Source: Vibrio cyclitrophicus (lineage in GTDB: Bacteria; Pseudomonadota; Gammaproteobacteria; Enterobacterales; Vibrionaceae). From it: a DNA stretch of 64,000 nucleotides. Below are positions 26,314-35,946 of this stretch, in pieces. The notes beneath the pieces are model-generated. The model was not told the origin of the DNA. It did no database searches and saw nothing but the letters and a program-made list of their open reading frames with translations. The stretch is from positions 2,046,001 to 2,110,000 of the forward strand of contig NZ_AP025480.1 of NCBI RefSeq assembly GCF_024347435.1. Reading direction: 5' to 3'. A program made the translations under genes and the position numbers. The stretch's first letter is position 1. Every line of letters begins with the position of its first letter.

Positions 26314-27753
26314 ATGAAGAAAGTACTGGTTTTAGGCGCTTCTGGATATGTTGGTTCACAGCTCCTCCCCCTCCTGCTTGAACAAGGCTATCAAGTTACT
26401 GCAGCAGCAAGGCATATCGACTATTTAAAGGCACGAACAGAACCTCACGACAACTTGTCACTGGAATACCTTGATCTCGCAGATCAAGCGGCGACACAAG
26501 CATTGGTACCCGATTTTGATCTTATCTTCTTTCTAGTTCATGGCATGGCAGAAGGCCATGATTTCATTGATTACGAGCTCAACTTGGCGCGTAACTTTGT
26601 TTCGGCACTTGGACCGAAGAATCAACACATTATCTATCTCAGTTCTCTTCAGCCTCAAACGGGCGATTCAGAACACCTTCAAGCTAGAAAAAAAACCGGA
26701 CAGCTACTTCGAAAAGGCCCCGTTCCAGTAACCGAACTCCAAGCCGGTGTTATTATCGGTCCAGGCTCCGCAGCATTCGAGATCATGCGAGATTTCGTTT
26801 ACAACCTACCCATAATGATTGCGCCAATATGGGTGGACTCCAAAGCCAACCCTATCGCCTTGCAGAACCTTAACCATTACTTGCTGAAACTCGCACAGGA
26901 CACACCCAATGAAAGCCAAACGTTTGAGGTTGGCGGACCTGATATTGTCTCTTACCGAAACCAGTTTGCTCATATAGCCAAAACAGCCGATCGCCCACTC
27001 AGGCTTTGGGCAACGTCATTACTAACGCCTCAAATCGCTTCCTATTGGTTAGGGGTAGTCACCTCCGTCCCTTCTAACATCGGCAGAGCGCTTCTCGCAG
27101 GCTTAAAGCATGACTTCATTGCCAGTTCGACCACCATTAGAGAAAAGTACCCTCAAAAGCTTATATCGTTCGAGAGCATGGTTGAGCAAGCCATTCACGC
27201 TGAAGGAAATTTCGTTAAAAGTAATGTCTGGGGCTTTGATAAAACCGCGTTCAAACGATGGCAAGCTGGATATGGCTACTACCCCAAGAAAACCGGTGCA
27301 AGCATCACTTCAACCGCGTCACTGGAATCACTGTGGAATGTCGCACAGCAGATAGGAAGCCCCAAGCAAGGTTACTTCTTTGCTAACGCTTTATGGCGCA
27401 CACGAGAATGGCTAGATGTTCTGTTTGGTGGCGGTATACCGGTTCGACAAATGCCTGAAGGCCCAAACTTAAAAGTGGGTGACAAAATCGACTCGTGGAA
27501 AGTGATCCGTTGCGAAGAGAATCAGTTCTTATCTCTGCTTTTCGGAATGAAAGGCCCTGGTTTAGGTCGGCTGGAAATTACCGTATCTGACCACGGAGAA
27601 GCTCGTGAACTGAATATCTCAGCTTGGTGGCATCCAAAGGGCTTTCTAGGATTACTGTATTGGTTTGCGATGATGCCAGCCCACCTGTTTATCTTTAAAG
27701 GCATGGTAAAGGCGATAGAAAAGCAGGCTAAAAAAGCTGATAAAAAACCATAA
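26314..27753 (+). CDS. SDR-family NAD(P)-binding protein with DUF2867
   Basis: A 479-residue fusion. The N-terminus is an atypical short-chain-dehydrogenase/NmrA-like Rossmann fold (LGASGYVGSQLL at about 7-18). The C-terminal part (about 330-470) is DUF2867, with FGGGIPVRQ and AWWHPKGFLGLLYW. The active-site Tyr-x3-Lys of classical SDRs is not obvious, so it may bind nucleotide without being a classical dehydrogenase. The ribosome site GGAG precedes ATG 26314. Function unknown. Confidence 0.75.
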   Translation: MKKVLVLGASGYVGSQLLPLLLEQGYQVTAAARHIDYLKARTEPHDNLSLEYLDLADQAATQALVPDFDLIFFLVHGMAEGHDFIDYELNLARNFVSALGPKNQHIIYLSSLQPQTGDSEHLQARKKTGQLLRKGPVPVTELQAGVIIGPGSAAFEIMRDFVYNLPIMIAPIWVDSKANPIALQNLNHYLLKLAQDTPNESQTFEVGGPDIVSYRNQFAHIAKTADRPLRLWATSLLTPQIASYWLGVVTSVPSNIGRALLAGLKHDFIASSTTIREKYPQKLISFESMVEQAIHAEGNFVKSNVWGFDKTAFKRWQAGYGYYPKKTGASITSTASLESLWNVAQQIGSPKQGYFFANALWRTREWLDVLFGGGIPVRQMPEGPNLKVGDKIDSWKVIRCEENQFLSLLFGMKGPGLGRLEITVSDHGEARELNISAWWHPKGFLGLLYWFAMMPAHLFIFKGMVKAIEKQAKKADKKP

Positions 27754-27825
27754 CAGCACATGAAGTATTAGAGTAAAGAGATGCTAAGACAGTAAAAACG
27801 AATGATGTAGCCCGTTGCTATCATT

Positions 27826-27857
27826 AAAAAAAAGACCGCCAATTCGGCGGTCTTTTG
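27826..27857 (-). terminator. bidirectional terminator
   Basis: AAAAGACCGCC / GGCGGTCTTTT with a 5-nt loop. On the minus strand it ends in a long T tract, so it serves the DUF2913 operon; on the plus strand it may also stop the SDR gene. Confidence 0.85.
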
Positions 27858-27879
27858 ATAAATATCGAGAGTCACTTAG

Positions 27880-28539
27880 TTAACCAATAACACTGATTGG
27901 AATTTCCGCTAACTGATTACCTTGGTTGGCAGGGTACACGATGTATTCACCGTGGTACTTCACCGCTGACTTATAGTCTGTAACTTTGTGAAGCATAAAG
28001 CCTGCTTCCATCGCTGCTTGAATAAACTCTGCGTGATTACCACGCACAAACCAGTTCATCGGCTTAACCATCAACTCACCGTTGAAAGAGTCGTCACACT
28101 GTTTACCACACAAGGCAAAAGAATGTTCGCCATCGGTGAAGAATTGAATCTTACCGCCAGTGGTCAGTTCATCTTCACTCGATACGCTCCAACCCATCTC
28201 ATACATTTTGTCCATAAATGCTTCAACATCACTGTCTTTTAGCGCTTTAGGCTCTTCGCCTTCAGGGAAAAAACGTCCGTAAAACGCAGAAATACGTTTG
28301 AAGGTAAAAGTTAAATCAGAGTTGTTGCCTTTTGAGCGACCCTGTTTCTGCCAGCGAACCAAGTCAGGCACAATCACGCGATCATAAGCTTGAGATTTAA
28401 TCGCCTTTGTTACCCAACGAACAAGGTAAAGGTTGTTCGCGATAGGTGCGTCAATGGCCTTGCCAGATTTATGTAAAGCATATAGCTCGCCTAGCGCATC
28501 ATTCACTAACTTCTGAATTTCAATATAGTATTTTGACAT
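27880..28539 (-). CDS. DUF2913 family protein
   Basis: A 219-residue, soluble-looking protein that resembles the DUF2913 family known from vibrios and enterobacteria (N-terminal pattern NNLYLVRWVTKAIKSQ). ATG 28539 shares a base with the stop codon of the upstream Bcr/CflA exporter gene (TAATG) and has a GAAGG ribosome site, so it is translationally coupled to it. No known activity. The family call is from memory of its N-terminal pattern. Confidence 0.65.
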   Translation of the reverse strand: MSKYYIEIQKLVNDALGELYALHKSGKAIDAPIANNLYLVRWVTKAIKSQAYDRVIVPDLVRWQKQGRSKGNNSDLTFTFKRISAFYGRFFPEGEEPKALKDSDVEAFMDKMYEMGWSVSSEDELTTGGKIQFFTDGEHSFALCGKQCDDSFNGELMVKPMNWFVRGNHAEFIQAAMEAGFMLHKVTDYKSAVKYHGEYIVYPANQGNQLAEIPISVIG

Positions 28540-29756
28540 TATGCCTTCTTTCCTAATGTCCAATATAGTAATGCTGACATTACTGCACACGCAGCCATTA
28601 CCATAGCCATAGACCCAGCACTGTCACTTGGTAGCATCGCAACGATCGCTCCAACGACAGAACCAGTACCAAATCTCAATGTTCCCGCAAGCGATGAAGC
28701 CGTGCCTGCCATATTAGGGTAACCACTTAGCAGTAGACCCATAGAGTTACTGCCAATCGTAGAAATAGTGCCGATAAACAGCATCACAAACGGTACAATA
28801 CCCCAAAGCCCGAGATCCAATGCCCAACCAGCCAGTAAACCCACACCAGCCAGTAATTGAATGACCAGCGCTGCTCTCAGCATGGTATGAGAACCGACCT
28901 TCTTAACGATTCGACCATTGATTGTCGTCATCAGAATCATCGCAACAATGTTCAAGCCAAATAAGTAACCAAACAAATCAGGACGTACGCCATAAATGTC
29001 GATATAAACAAAAGAGCCTGCGGTTAAGAATGCAAACATCCCAGAAAAAGAGAATGCACCAGAGAAAATCAGGCCCATAGCCGTAGGGTTTTTACATAAA
29101 CGAGCGTAATTACGAATCGTCGTTTTAAAGCGCAGTGGCTGGCGATTTTCAACAGGCAGTGTCTCAGGGATTTTGATTATTACCGCGAGAATCACAATCA
29201 CCGCAAAAATGGCCAAGACCCAAAAGATTGAACGCCAGCCAAACCACAATGCCAAGTAACCACCAATCATAGGTGCGATAAGTGGCGCAACCGTCATCAC
29301 CAAGGTAACGAACGACATGGTTCTTGCAAAATCTTCACGGTCGAACATATCACGCACAACGGCCTGGATAATGACCGCTGCCGCTGCCCCTGCGAAACCT
29401 TGAGCAGTACGAACTAACGTTAGCGCTTCAATGCCATGAGTAGTAGCACTCACAACAGACGCAATTGCAAAGAAGAAGACACCAATCAGTAAAACAGGCT
29501 TGCGACCATAACTGTCGGCTAACGGGCCATGTAACAACTGACCTAACGCAAAACCTGCGGTGTACGCTGTGAGTGTGATTTGTACTTCACCCGCTGTTAC
29601 GCCGAGATCTTTGGCGATCGTTGGCATTGCGGGCAGGTACATATCGATGGCGAGTGGTGTCAGTGCACCAATCGCCCCCAGAACCAAAAATAGCATCCAA
29701 CCTAACTGAGGAGTTTGTGGTTGTGATTTTGGGGTCTGTTGGGTAGACGTTTGCAT
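28539..29756 (-). CDS. bcr: Bcr/CflA-family multidrug exporter
   Basis: A 405-residue major-facilitator protein with 12 expected membrane segments. The first loop has LAIDMYLPAMPTIAKDL and the family motif GPLADSYGRKPVLL (about 80-93). Bcr-type proteins expel bicyclomycin, sulfonamides or chloramphenicol-like drugs by proton antiport. It sits next to rsuA, as in E. coli (bcr-rsuA-yejH), which supports orthology. Confidence 0.85.
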   Translation of the reverse strand: MQTSTQQTPKSQPQTPQLGWMLFLVLGAIGALTPLAIDMYLPAMPTIAKDLGVTAGEVQITLTAYTAGFALGQLLHGPLADSYGRKPVLLIGVFFFAIASVVSATTHGIEALTLVRTAQGFAGAAAAVIIQAVVRDMFDREDFARTMSFVTLVMTVAPLIAPMIGGYLALWFGWRSIFWVLAIFAVIVILAVIIKIPETLPVENRQPLRFKTTIRNYARLCKNPTAMGLIFSGAFSFSGMFAFLTAGSFVYIDIYGVRPDLFGYLFGLNIVAMILMTTINGRIVKKVGSHTMLRAALVIQLLAGVGLLAGWALDLGLWGIVPFVMLFIGTISTIGSNSMGLLLSGYPNMAGTASSLAGTLRFGTGSVVGAIVAMLPSDSAGSMAMVMAACAVMSALLYWTLGKKA

Positions 29757-29935
29757 AACTCTCCGACTAAGTACTAGGTTTTATGTGAGCATGAACATGC
29801 ACACAGTGATACGCGAATATACACATAGCGATATATAAATACGCAAATAGTAATAATGGCTGAAACTGTCCTAGTACCAGTCACAATAATCAGCCGACGC
29901 TATCCTTGGTCGGCCACATTTTACAATAGAAAAAA

Positions 29936-30631
29936 CTACTTCCAGATAGAGTCGACTTCTTCTTGTGTTAGATAACGGTATTCACCCAACTCCAGAGATT
30001 CGTCCATCTCGATTTCACCGATACGCTCGCGATGCAATGCTTCAACCTTGTTACCAAGCGCCGCAAACATGCGTTTTACTTGATGGTATTTGCCTTCGTG
30101 AATCGTTAAAAGCACTTCACGCTCAGCACGTACATCAAGGTGTGCAGGAAGTGTTAGGCCATCTTCGCTCTTAAGCTGAATGCCTTCTTTGAATTTTTCA
30201 ACGTAGTCCGCTTCAACAGGTTCAACAAGCCATACACGGTATGTTTTTTCGCACTTGTGCTTTGGCGACGTGATGCGGTGAGACCACTTACCATCGTCAG
30301 TAATCAATACAAGACCAGTGGTATCAACATCGAGACGACCTGCAAAGTGCAGCTTGTCCATTTTGATTTCATCAAGCAATTCAAACGCAATACGATTTGC
30401 GCCATCTTCATGCGAACAAACAAAGCCTTCTGGCTTATAAAGCATGATGTAACGTGGGCCGTGAACGTGAAGTTCATTGCCTTGCCATTCCACAACGCAC
30501 TCTTCAGTTACCTTAAGTGAGCCGCTTTTTTGAATGACATCATTAACAGTCACTGCTTTTGATTTTAATAAGTGTGTTGCTTCTCTTCGAGTGACGCCTA
30601 ACGCATCGCACAGAAATTTATCTAAACGCAT
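29936..30631 (-). CDS. rsuA: 16S rRNA pseudouridine synthase RsuA
   Basis: Makes pseudouridine 516 in 16S rRNA. The 231-residue protein has an N-terminal S4 RNA-binding domain (MRLDKFLCDALGVTRREA) and a catalytic domain with GRLDVDTTG, in which Asp101 is the nucleophile, and KYHQVKRMF near the C-terminus. ATG 30631 gives the standard MRLDKFL start with GAGG upstream; the longer frame to 30679 is not needed. It is divergent from radD. Confidence 0.93.
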   Translation of the reverse strand: MRLDKFLCDALGVTRREATHLLKSKAVTVNDVIQKSGSLKVTEECVVEWQGNELHVHGPRYIMLYKPEGFVCSHEDGANRIAFELLDEIKMDKLHFAGRLDVDTTGLVLITDDGKWSHRITSPKHKCEKTYRVWLVEPVEADYVEKFKEGIQLKSEDGLTLPAHLDVRAEREVLLTIHEGKYHQVKRMFAALGNKVEALHRERIGEIEMDESLELGEYRYLTQEEVDSIWK

Positions 30632-30728
30632 GAATACCTCAACTAATCTAAGTCGGGTATTATAGTCACCTTTGCTCAATTAGTTGAGCTATTTCACACT
30701 ATTTGTTTTTCACCATACAAGACTCGAT

Positions 30729-32471
30729 ATGTATACACTCCGCCCATACCAAGCTGACTCCGTAAAATCAGTGATACATTACTTCAGAAAACACCAAACT
30801 CCAGCAGTTTTGGTGCTGCCAACGGGTGCAGGAAAAAGCCTAGTCATTGCAGAGCTAGCAAGGCTTGCCAAAGGCCGCGTTTTGGTGCTTGCTCACGTTA
30901 AAGAGTTAGTAGAGCAAAACCATGAAAAATATGAAGGTTATGGGTTAAAAGGTTCGATTTTTTCTGCCGGTTTAGGCCGTAAAGAAACCGACCAGCAAGT
31001 GGTATTCGCGTCGGTTCAATCCGTGGTTCGCAATCTCGATTCATTTTCTAATCAGTTTTCATTATTGGTTATCGATGAATGCCACCGTGTACCGGATGAA
31101 AAGACCAGTAGCTACCAGAAAGTGATCACTCACTTGCGCGAGAACAATCCAGGTATCAAAGTGCTTGGGCTGACTGCAACCCCATATCGTCTTGGTATGG
31201 GTTGGCTTTATCAATACCACACACGTGGCCAAGTGCGTTCTGAAGAACCGAGATTTTTCAGAGACTGTATTTTCGAACTGCCGATCCGCTACTTATTAGA
31301 CGAAGGCTTTCTTACGCCAGCACGCATGATTGATGCTCCGGTTTTGAGTTATGACTTCTCTCAGTTAAAACCAGCAAGCACTGGTCGCTATAAAGAAGCT
31401 GAGCTCGATATGGTGATCGAACAATCGAAACGCGCCACGCCACAAATTGTCGACCAAATCATTGAGCTGGCCAAAGACAAACTCGGCATCATGGTATTCG
31501 CTGCAACCGTTAGACACGCACAAGAGATCCTGAGCTTACTCCCTGAAGGTGAATCATCCATCGTGATTGGTGACACACCTACGCTAGAGCGCGACCAAAT
31601 CATCAACGATTTCAAAGAACGTAAAATCAAATTCTTAGTTAACGTATCGGTATTAACCACAGGTTTTGACGCGCCACATGTGGATTTAATCGCAATTTTA
31701 CGACCGACAGAGTCCATCAGTTTATATCAACAAATTGTTGGTCGTGGATTACGTTTGTCTCCAGGCAAAAAAGAGTGTTTGGTATTAGATTATGCAGGCA
31801 ACAGTTACGACCTCTACCAACCTGAAGTCGGCGATCCTAAGCCGGATTCAGACAGTGAGATCATCACCATTCCCTGCCCTGCTTGCGGCTTCAATAATAA
31901 CTTCTGGGGCAAGCTAGACAGCAACGGCTTCTTACTCGAACACTTTGGGCGAAAATGCCAAGGCTACTTTACCGATGAAGACACAGGGGAGCGCGAGCAC
32001 TGTAACTATCGCTTTAGAGCTAAATATTGCGGTGAATGCGGCGCGGACAACGACATTGCCGCACGTATTTGCCACGAATGCGATGCCACCTTAGTTGACC
32101 CAGATAAAAAACTTAAAGAAGCGTTAAACCTCAAAGATGCGTTGGTGTTTGAGTGTTTAGAAATGGACCTTAACGTTCTCAAGGACGAAAAAGGCAAGTC
32201 GCAGCTTAAGGTCACTTACCGTGGAGAAAACCAAGCACAAGTGCATGAGTTTTGGTCATTAACCACCAAGAAACAGAAGCAGAATTTTAAGGATCAGTTT
32301 GTTCGCCCTCACCTTGCCGACAGACACAGACCGTTTGAGGAAGCGTCACCAACCAAAGTTGTTGCTCACCAACATCGATTTCGCCCGCCTCAATTTGTGA
32401 TTGCACGTAAAGTGGGACGCTTTTGGAAAATGAGAGACAAGATATTCGAAGACGAGCTTCAACAGCGCTAA
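30729..32471 (+). CDS. radD: RadD-type superfamily 2 helicase
   Basis: RadD (YejH) helps process branched DNA intermediates with RecA and SSB. The 580-residue protein has TLRPYQADSV, Walker A LPTGAGKS, a DECH box, motif III GLTATP, and helicase C-terminal motifs (TTGFDAPHVD, QIVGRGLRLS). Its C-terminal part has zinc-binding cysteines: CPACG and later CGECG...CHECD. ATG 30729 gives the family start. It is divergent from rsuA, as in E. coli. In E. coli rplY follows directly; here about 5.9 kb of other genes intervene. Confidence 0.92.
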   Translation: MYTLRPYQADSVKSVIHYFRKHQTPAVLVLPTGAGKSLVIAELARLAKGRVLVLAHVKELVEQNHEKYEGYGLKGSIFSAGLGRKETDQQVVFASVQSVVRNLDSFSNQFSLLVIDECHRVPDEKTSSYQKVITHLRENNPGIKVLGLTATPYRLGMGWLYQYHTRGQVRSEEPRFFRDCIFELPIRYLLDEGFLTPARMIDAPVLSYDFSQLKPASTGRYKEAELDMVIEQSKRATPQIVDQIIELAKDKLGIMVFAATVRHAQEILSLLPEGESSIVIGDTPTLERDQIINDFKERKIKFLVNVSVLTTGFDAPHVDLIAILRPTESISLYQQIVGRGLRLSPGKKECLVLDYAGNSYDLYQPEVGDPKPDSDSEIITIPCPACGFNNNFWGKLDSNGFLLEHFGRKCQGYFTDEDTGEREHCNYRFRAKYCGECGADNDIAARICHECDATLVDPDKKLKEALNLKDALVFECLEMDLNVLKDEKGKSQLKVTYRGENQAQVHEFWSLTTKKQKQNFKDQFVRPHLADRHRPFEEASPTKVVAHQHRFRPPQFVIARKVGRFWKMRDKIFEDELQQR

Positions 32472-32575
32472 TACCTCATTTTTTGAGAACCTAAAGCTCA
32501 TAATTAATCAGGTTCACTTTCTGTTCAGAATTACTTTTTTATACTGAACGCTATCAACCTTCTCTAGGATTCGCT

Positions 32576-32974
32576 ATGTTTAGTAAAGCTATGATTTCTT
32601 TGTTTTCTATAAGCTTCGGCTTATTGGTTTCTGCCAGTGTCTGGGCCGACTCTGATCATAACGGTCATGACCTCGTACAAGATGTCCACAAAGCAGGAAC
32701 TCGTATCGAATTTGAAGAAGATCAAGACGAAGTCTACGACGCAGTACAAGAAGGCTATATCCGCCCTTTCTCAGAAATGTACGCGGCAGTGGAAAACGAT
32801 CTGCATGGTCGAATCATTAAAGTAGAGCTTGAAGAAGATGACGACGTTTGGGTTTACGAACTCAAAATTAATCATCAAAACAACATTATCAAAGTCGAAT
32901 ACAACGCTGAAACGCTAGAAATGTTAATGATAAAAGGCCGAAACTTTAAAGACGCTATAAAAAGCGCTAATTAG
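32576..32974 (+). CDS. PepSY-domain periplasmic protein
   Basis: A 132-residue exported protein. The signal peptide ends at about VWADS (residue 24-25). The mature part is very acidic (EEDQDE, ELEEDDD) and ends in a PepSY domain (about 75-130; motif IIKVELEEDDDVWVYELKI...VEYNAET). It lies 27 bases upstream of a response regulator and kinase, a pairing common in proteobacteria, where the PepSY protein may bind divalent cations or influence the sensor. The pairing with the kinase is inferred. Confidence 0.8.
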   Translation: MFSKAMISLFSISFGLLVSASVWADSDHNGHDLVQDVHKAGTRIEFEEDQDEVYDAVQEGYIRPFSEMYAAVENDLHGRIIKVELEEDDDVWVYELKINHQNNIIKVEYNAETLEMLMIKGRNFKDAIKSAN

Positions 32975-33001
32975 TAGTTCATAAAAATAAGAAGAGTAAA
33001 C

Positions 33002-33661
33002 ATGAAAATTTTAGTCGTTGAAGACGAACCTCGTTTAGGCCAACAAATTATTGAAACACTTGAGGGAGCCGACTGGGTACCCGAGCTTTCTCAAGATGGT
33101 ATTGACGCACTGTATCGGGCAACATCTGAAGAGTGGGACGTGATTGTTCTCGACTTAGGCTTACCAAAATTAGATGGCTTAACCGTATTGAAAGGCATTC
33201 GAGACGAAAACATCAATACACCCGTAGTTATTTTAAGTGCTAGAGACACATTAACTCAACGAGTAGAAGGCTTGAATGCTGGCGCTGACGATTATCTAAC
33301 CAAGCCATTTGAAATGGTAGAGCTGATTGCTCGAATCCGCGCTCAGTTACGCCGAGCATCTGGCAGTGCCGCTCCAGTGCTACAGATTGGCGATCTCAGC
33401 TTAGACACGCGCAGTTCAAAAGTTTTGTGGCAAGGTCAAGCTGTCAGCTTAACCGCACTCGAATACAAAGTAGTCGCGTATTTCATGCATAACCAAAACA
33501 AGGTTATTTCACGTACGGAATTGGTTGAACACATTTACAAACAAGATTTTGACCGCGATTCAAACACCGTGGAAGTGTTTATCGGGCGTATTCGTAAGAA
33601 AATCGCACCAAAGATCATAAAAACCGTTCGTGGCCTCGGCTACCAACTGAATGCTGAATAG
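33002..33661 (+). CDS. OmpR-family response regulator
   Basis: A 219-residue two-domain regulator: a receiver domain with phosphoacceptor Asp51 (VIVLDLGLPKLDG) and Lys of LTKPFE, and a winged-helix DNA-binding domain (about 125-217; RTELVEHIYKQDFDRDSNTVEVFIGRIRKK). With the upstream PepSY gene and downstream kinase it resembles the CarRS/VprAB (V. cholerae) and PhoPQ/QseBC systems, which sense cations or peptides and adjust the outer membrane; which one it matches best I cannot tell without a search. Confidence 0.85.
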   Translation: MKILVVEDEPRLGQQIIETLEGADWVPELSQDGIDALYRATSEEWDVIVLDLGLPKLDGLTVLKGIRDENINTPVVILSARDTLTQRVEGLNAGADDYLTKPFEMVELIARIRAQLRRASGSAAPVLQIGDLSLDTRSSKVLWQGQAVSLTALEYKVVAYFMHNQNKVISRTELVEHIYKQDFDRDSNTVEVFIGRIRKKIAPKIIKTVRGLGYQLNAE

Positions 33662-33779
33662 CGCGATCGTCAATTAACAAGCGCCATCATTAATCAAATA
33701 CACATCAAATAAGTGGATAGCCTGTTCTGATCACCGTAATACTGATAAATCGCAACGAGCAAAGGCAGGCTAGAAATGC

Positions 33780-35129
33780 ATGAATCTAAAAAAAAGAACG
33801 CTTAAAAACATCAGTCTAAAAAGCCGCTTGCTTCTCGCTGCGGCTTTTTGGTTGGGTGCAATGATACTTGCTGCTGGTATCGGTATACCAAAATTGGTTA
33901 ATGATTACTTGGTCGATGACGTAAAGCAGCAATTGAGTCTTACTATGGACGAGTTAACTGCAAACATCGAAACAAGTAACAGCGGCAACCTTATCATGGC
34001 CGAACGTCTTTCCGATCCAAGATTCAACCAACCGTACAGCGGGATCTATTGGCGTGCATCCACTCAAGATCAGATCATTCGTTCTCGTTCTCTATGGGAT
34101 AAAGATCTTACCATCAAGCGTTCACCCATTCACACCTCCGTTAAGGGACCTCAAGACGATAAGTTGATTTACATCGAGCAAGACATTTACTTACCTGAAC
34201 TGAGTGAGCCTGTCACCATTACTATTGGCCTCGATGAAGACCCACTAGAGTCAACACTCAATCAGTTAACACGCCAGGTTTGGCTTATTTTGATGTTGTT
34301 GTTTGTAGGGGTGCTACTGCTCATCGGCATTCAAGTCAGTTGGTCACTACTGCCACTAAGTAAAATGCAGCGCGAACTGGTGATGCTAAGAAAAGGCGAA
34401 CAACAAGGGTTAAGTGATAACTACCCGAAAGAAGTGTCTCCGCTAGTCTCTGACCTTAATGCCCTACTCTTCCATTACCAAGAGCTATTGGAGCGAGCTC
34501 GAAACCACGCAGGTAACCTTTCTCACGCGTTAAAAACACCGTTATCGGTTTTGAAAAATGAGATAGAAATGCTTCCCGATAACGAGAAGAAACTCTTACA
34601 GCAACCCATTTATCAAATTCAAAGCCAAATTGACTATCACCTTGGCCGCGCACGCATGGCGGGTGCAATGAATATCCTTTCCGTGAAGTCATCACCTTGT
34701 GAACGTGTCGAAGCTATCGCGATGGCTTTTGATAAAGTCTATGCCGCTAACGACGTCACCATGATCAATGAGCTGGATTCTGAACTTGAAGTCGCCGTAG
34801 AAAAAACTGACCTAGATGAAATGGTCGGCAACCTGCTTGAAAATAGCTATAAATGGGCGAGCAGTATTATTCGAGTTCACGCCAACGCGCTTGCAGACGG
34901 TAATATTGAATTGGTCATTGAAGATGACGGAAAAGGCATTCCTGAAGAGAAACTCGCGCAAGTCACCAAGCGAGGCGTTCGACTTGACGAAACAACGCCA
35001 GGTACAGGTTTGGGGCTCAATATAGTGAACGAAATGGCCCACAGCTATCGAGGCAGTTTAACTCTAAGCAAGAGCTCTATGGGGGGGTTAAAAGCCTCTC
35101 TCATTCTAAAGGCCTCTCAAGCTTCTTAG
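33780..35129 (+). CDS. sensor histidine kinase
   Basis: A 449-residue inner-membrane kinase: membrane segments at about 17-39 and 165-187 enclose a periplasmic sensor of about 125 residues. A HAMP-like linker, an H-box with phospho-accepting His249 (GNLSHALKTPLSVL, of the PhoQ/QseC type), an N-box (EMVGNLLENSYKWA), and G-boxes DDGKGIP and GTGLGLNI follow. It lies 118 bases after the response regulator gene; the pair is probably one unit. The stop codon lies in a 9-bp tandem repeat (35121-35155). Confidence 0.85.
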   Translation: MNLKKRTLKNISLKSRLLLAAAFWLGAMILAAGIGIPKLVNDYLVDDVKQQLSLTMDELTANIETSNSGNLIMAERLSDPRFNQPYSGIYWRASTQDQIIRSRSLWDKDLTIKRSPIHTSVKGPQDDKLIYIEQDIYLPELSEPVTITIGLDEDPLESTLNQLTRQVWLILMLLFVGVLLLIGIQVSWSLLPLSKMQRELVMLRKGEQQGLSDNYPKEVSPLVSDLNALLFHYQELLERARNHAGNLSHALKTPLSVLKNEIEMLPDNEKKLLQQPIYQIQSQIDYHLGRARMAGAMNILSVKSSPCERVEAIAMAFDKVYAANDVTMINELDSELEVAVEKTDLDEMVGNLLENSYKWASSIIRVHANALADGNIELVIEDDGKGIPEEKLAQVTKRGVRLDETTPGTGLGLNIVNEMAHSYRGSLTLSKSSMGGLKASLILKASQAS

Positions 35130-35155
35130 GCTTCTTAGGCTTCTTAGGCTTCTTA
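35121..35155. repeat. 9-bp tandem repeat over the kinase stop codon
   Basis: GCTTCTTAG is present three times and a fourth copy is cut to GCTTCTTA. In the kinase frame each unit reads Ala-Ser-stop, so the first unit ends the protein and gain or loss of units would not change it. Confidence 0.85.
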
Positions 35156-35181
35156 AAAACAATAAAGCTTCTGGGCGCGAA

Positions 35182-35226
35182 AAGCAGGCGTTTGCCTATC
35201 ATTTGCAAACTCCTGCTCTTTTTTCT
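35182..35226 (+). terminator. intrinsic terminator after the kinase gene
   Basis: AGCAGG-C-GTTTGC pairs with GCAAAC-T-CCTGCT, with one mismatch and an 8-nt loop, followed by TTTTTT. Confidence 0.75.
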
Positions 35227-35245
35227 TACTTAATGAGAGCTCACT

Positions 35246-35626
35246 TTAACTCATAGAATGCAACCCTATCGTATTGCCCTCAGTATCACTGACAACACTA
35301 ATGAAACCATGTTGACCAATGGCCATTTTGGGCACTTGTAAGGCACCACCATTCGCTGCTGCTAAGCTCGCTTCGGTCTCACAGTCTTCACAAGAGAAAT
35401 AAACCATCGTGCTGTTACCACCAGCTTTGACACCAGACATAGAACACAGCGCCCCTGTTGCACCGTAACTGTCCATCTCACAAGGAAATACCCACATTTC
35501 AATGTCGATTTCAGTTTCGTTATCTAACTTCTCTAGCCTCACTTTAAACACAGCTTCGTAAAAAGCCTTCGCTCTCGCCATATCATCGACATAAATTTCA
35601 AACCAACCAATCGGATTCATTTGCAT
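35246..35626 (-). CDS. VOC-family (glyoxalase-like) protein
   Basis: A 126-residue single-domain protein of the vicinal-oxygen-chelate fold: the N-terminal strand WFEIYVDDMARAKAFYEAVF and a C-terminal strand GFISVVSDTEGNTIGLHS. Such small proteins bind metal or act in detoxification. The first metal-ligand position is not clear and the substrate cannot be inferred. The start has GGAC upstream; the second Met (position 3) is an alternative. Confidence 0.75.
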   Translation of the reverse strand: MQMNPIGWFEIYVDDMARAKAFYEAVFKVRLEKLDNETEIDIEMWVFPCEMDSYGATGALCSMSGVKAGGNSTMVYFSCEDCETEASLAAANGGALQVPKMAIGQHGFISVVSDTEGNTIGLHSMS

Positions 35627-35946
35627 AACGTTGTCCTTGGCTTTCGCCGCTTACTCGCCCTTAATTAGCATAGACAAAGAAAACAGATTATCGCTGAGAA
35701 GTAGCTTATAAGAGGGTTAAGTTACTTAACTTAAAATAAGCGCTGAAGAAAAGGCAAGGCCCTGTTCGATTTAAGAATTAAACAAGGCTCATATTATTGG
35801 CTGTTCTAGGATGGGTAGACCAGAAAGAAGCGAGAGAAAGATAAGCAGTTAGGTAACTACTATATGGGTGCATATCACTAGAACGATGGATAATGAGCCA
35901 AAAGCCAAAGCAACAGGTTTCCTTTAACAAGCTTTGTACCACTCTC
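35627..35946. other. intergenic region with a small palindrome
   Basis: 320 bp between two minus-strand genes. It contains the palindrome GTTAAG-TTA-CTTAAC (35716-35730) and an imperfect inverted repeat around 35759-35792. No gene seen. Confidence 0.4.

Noticed and set aside
33002..35129. Firm naming as carRS/vprAB or phoPQ
   Set aside because: The H-box and the gene order fit more than one system, and I cannot run the comparison that would decide.
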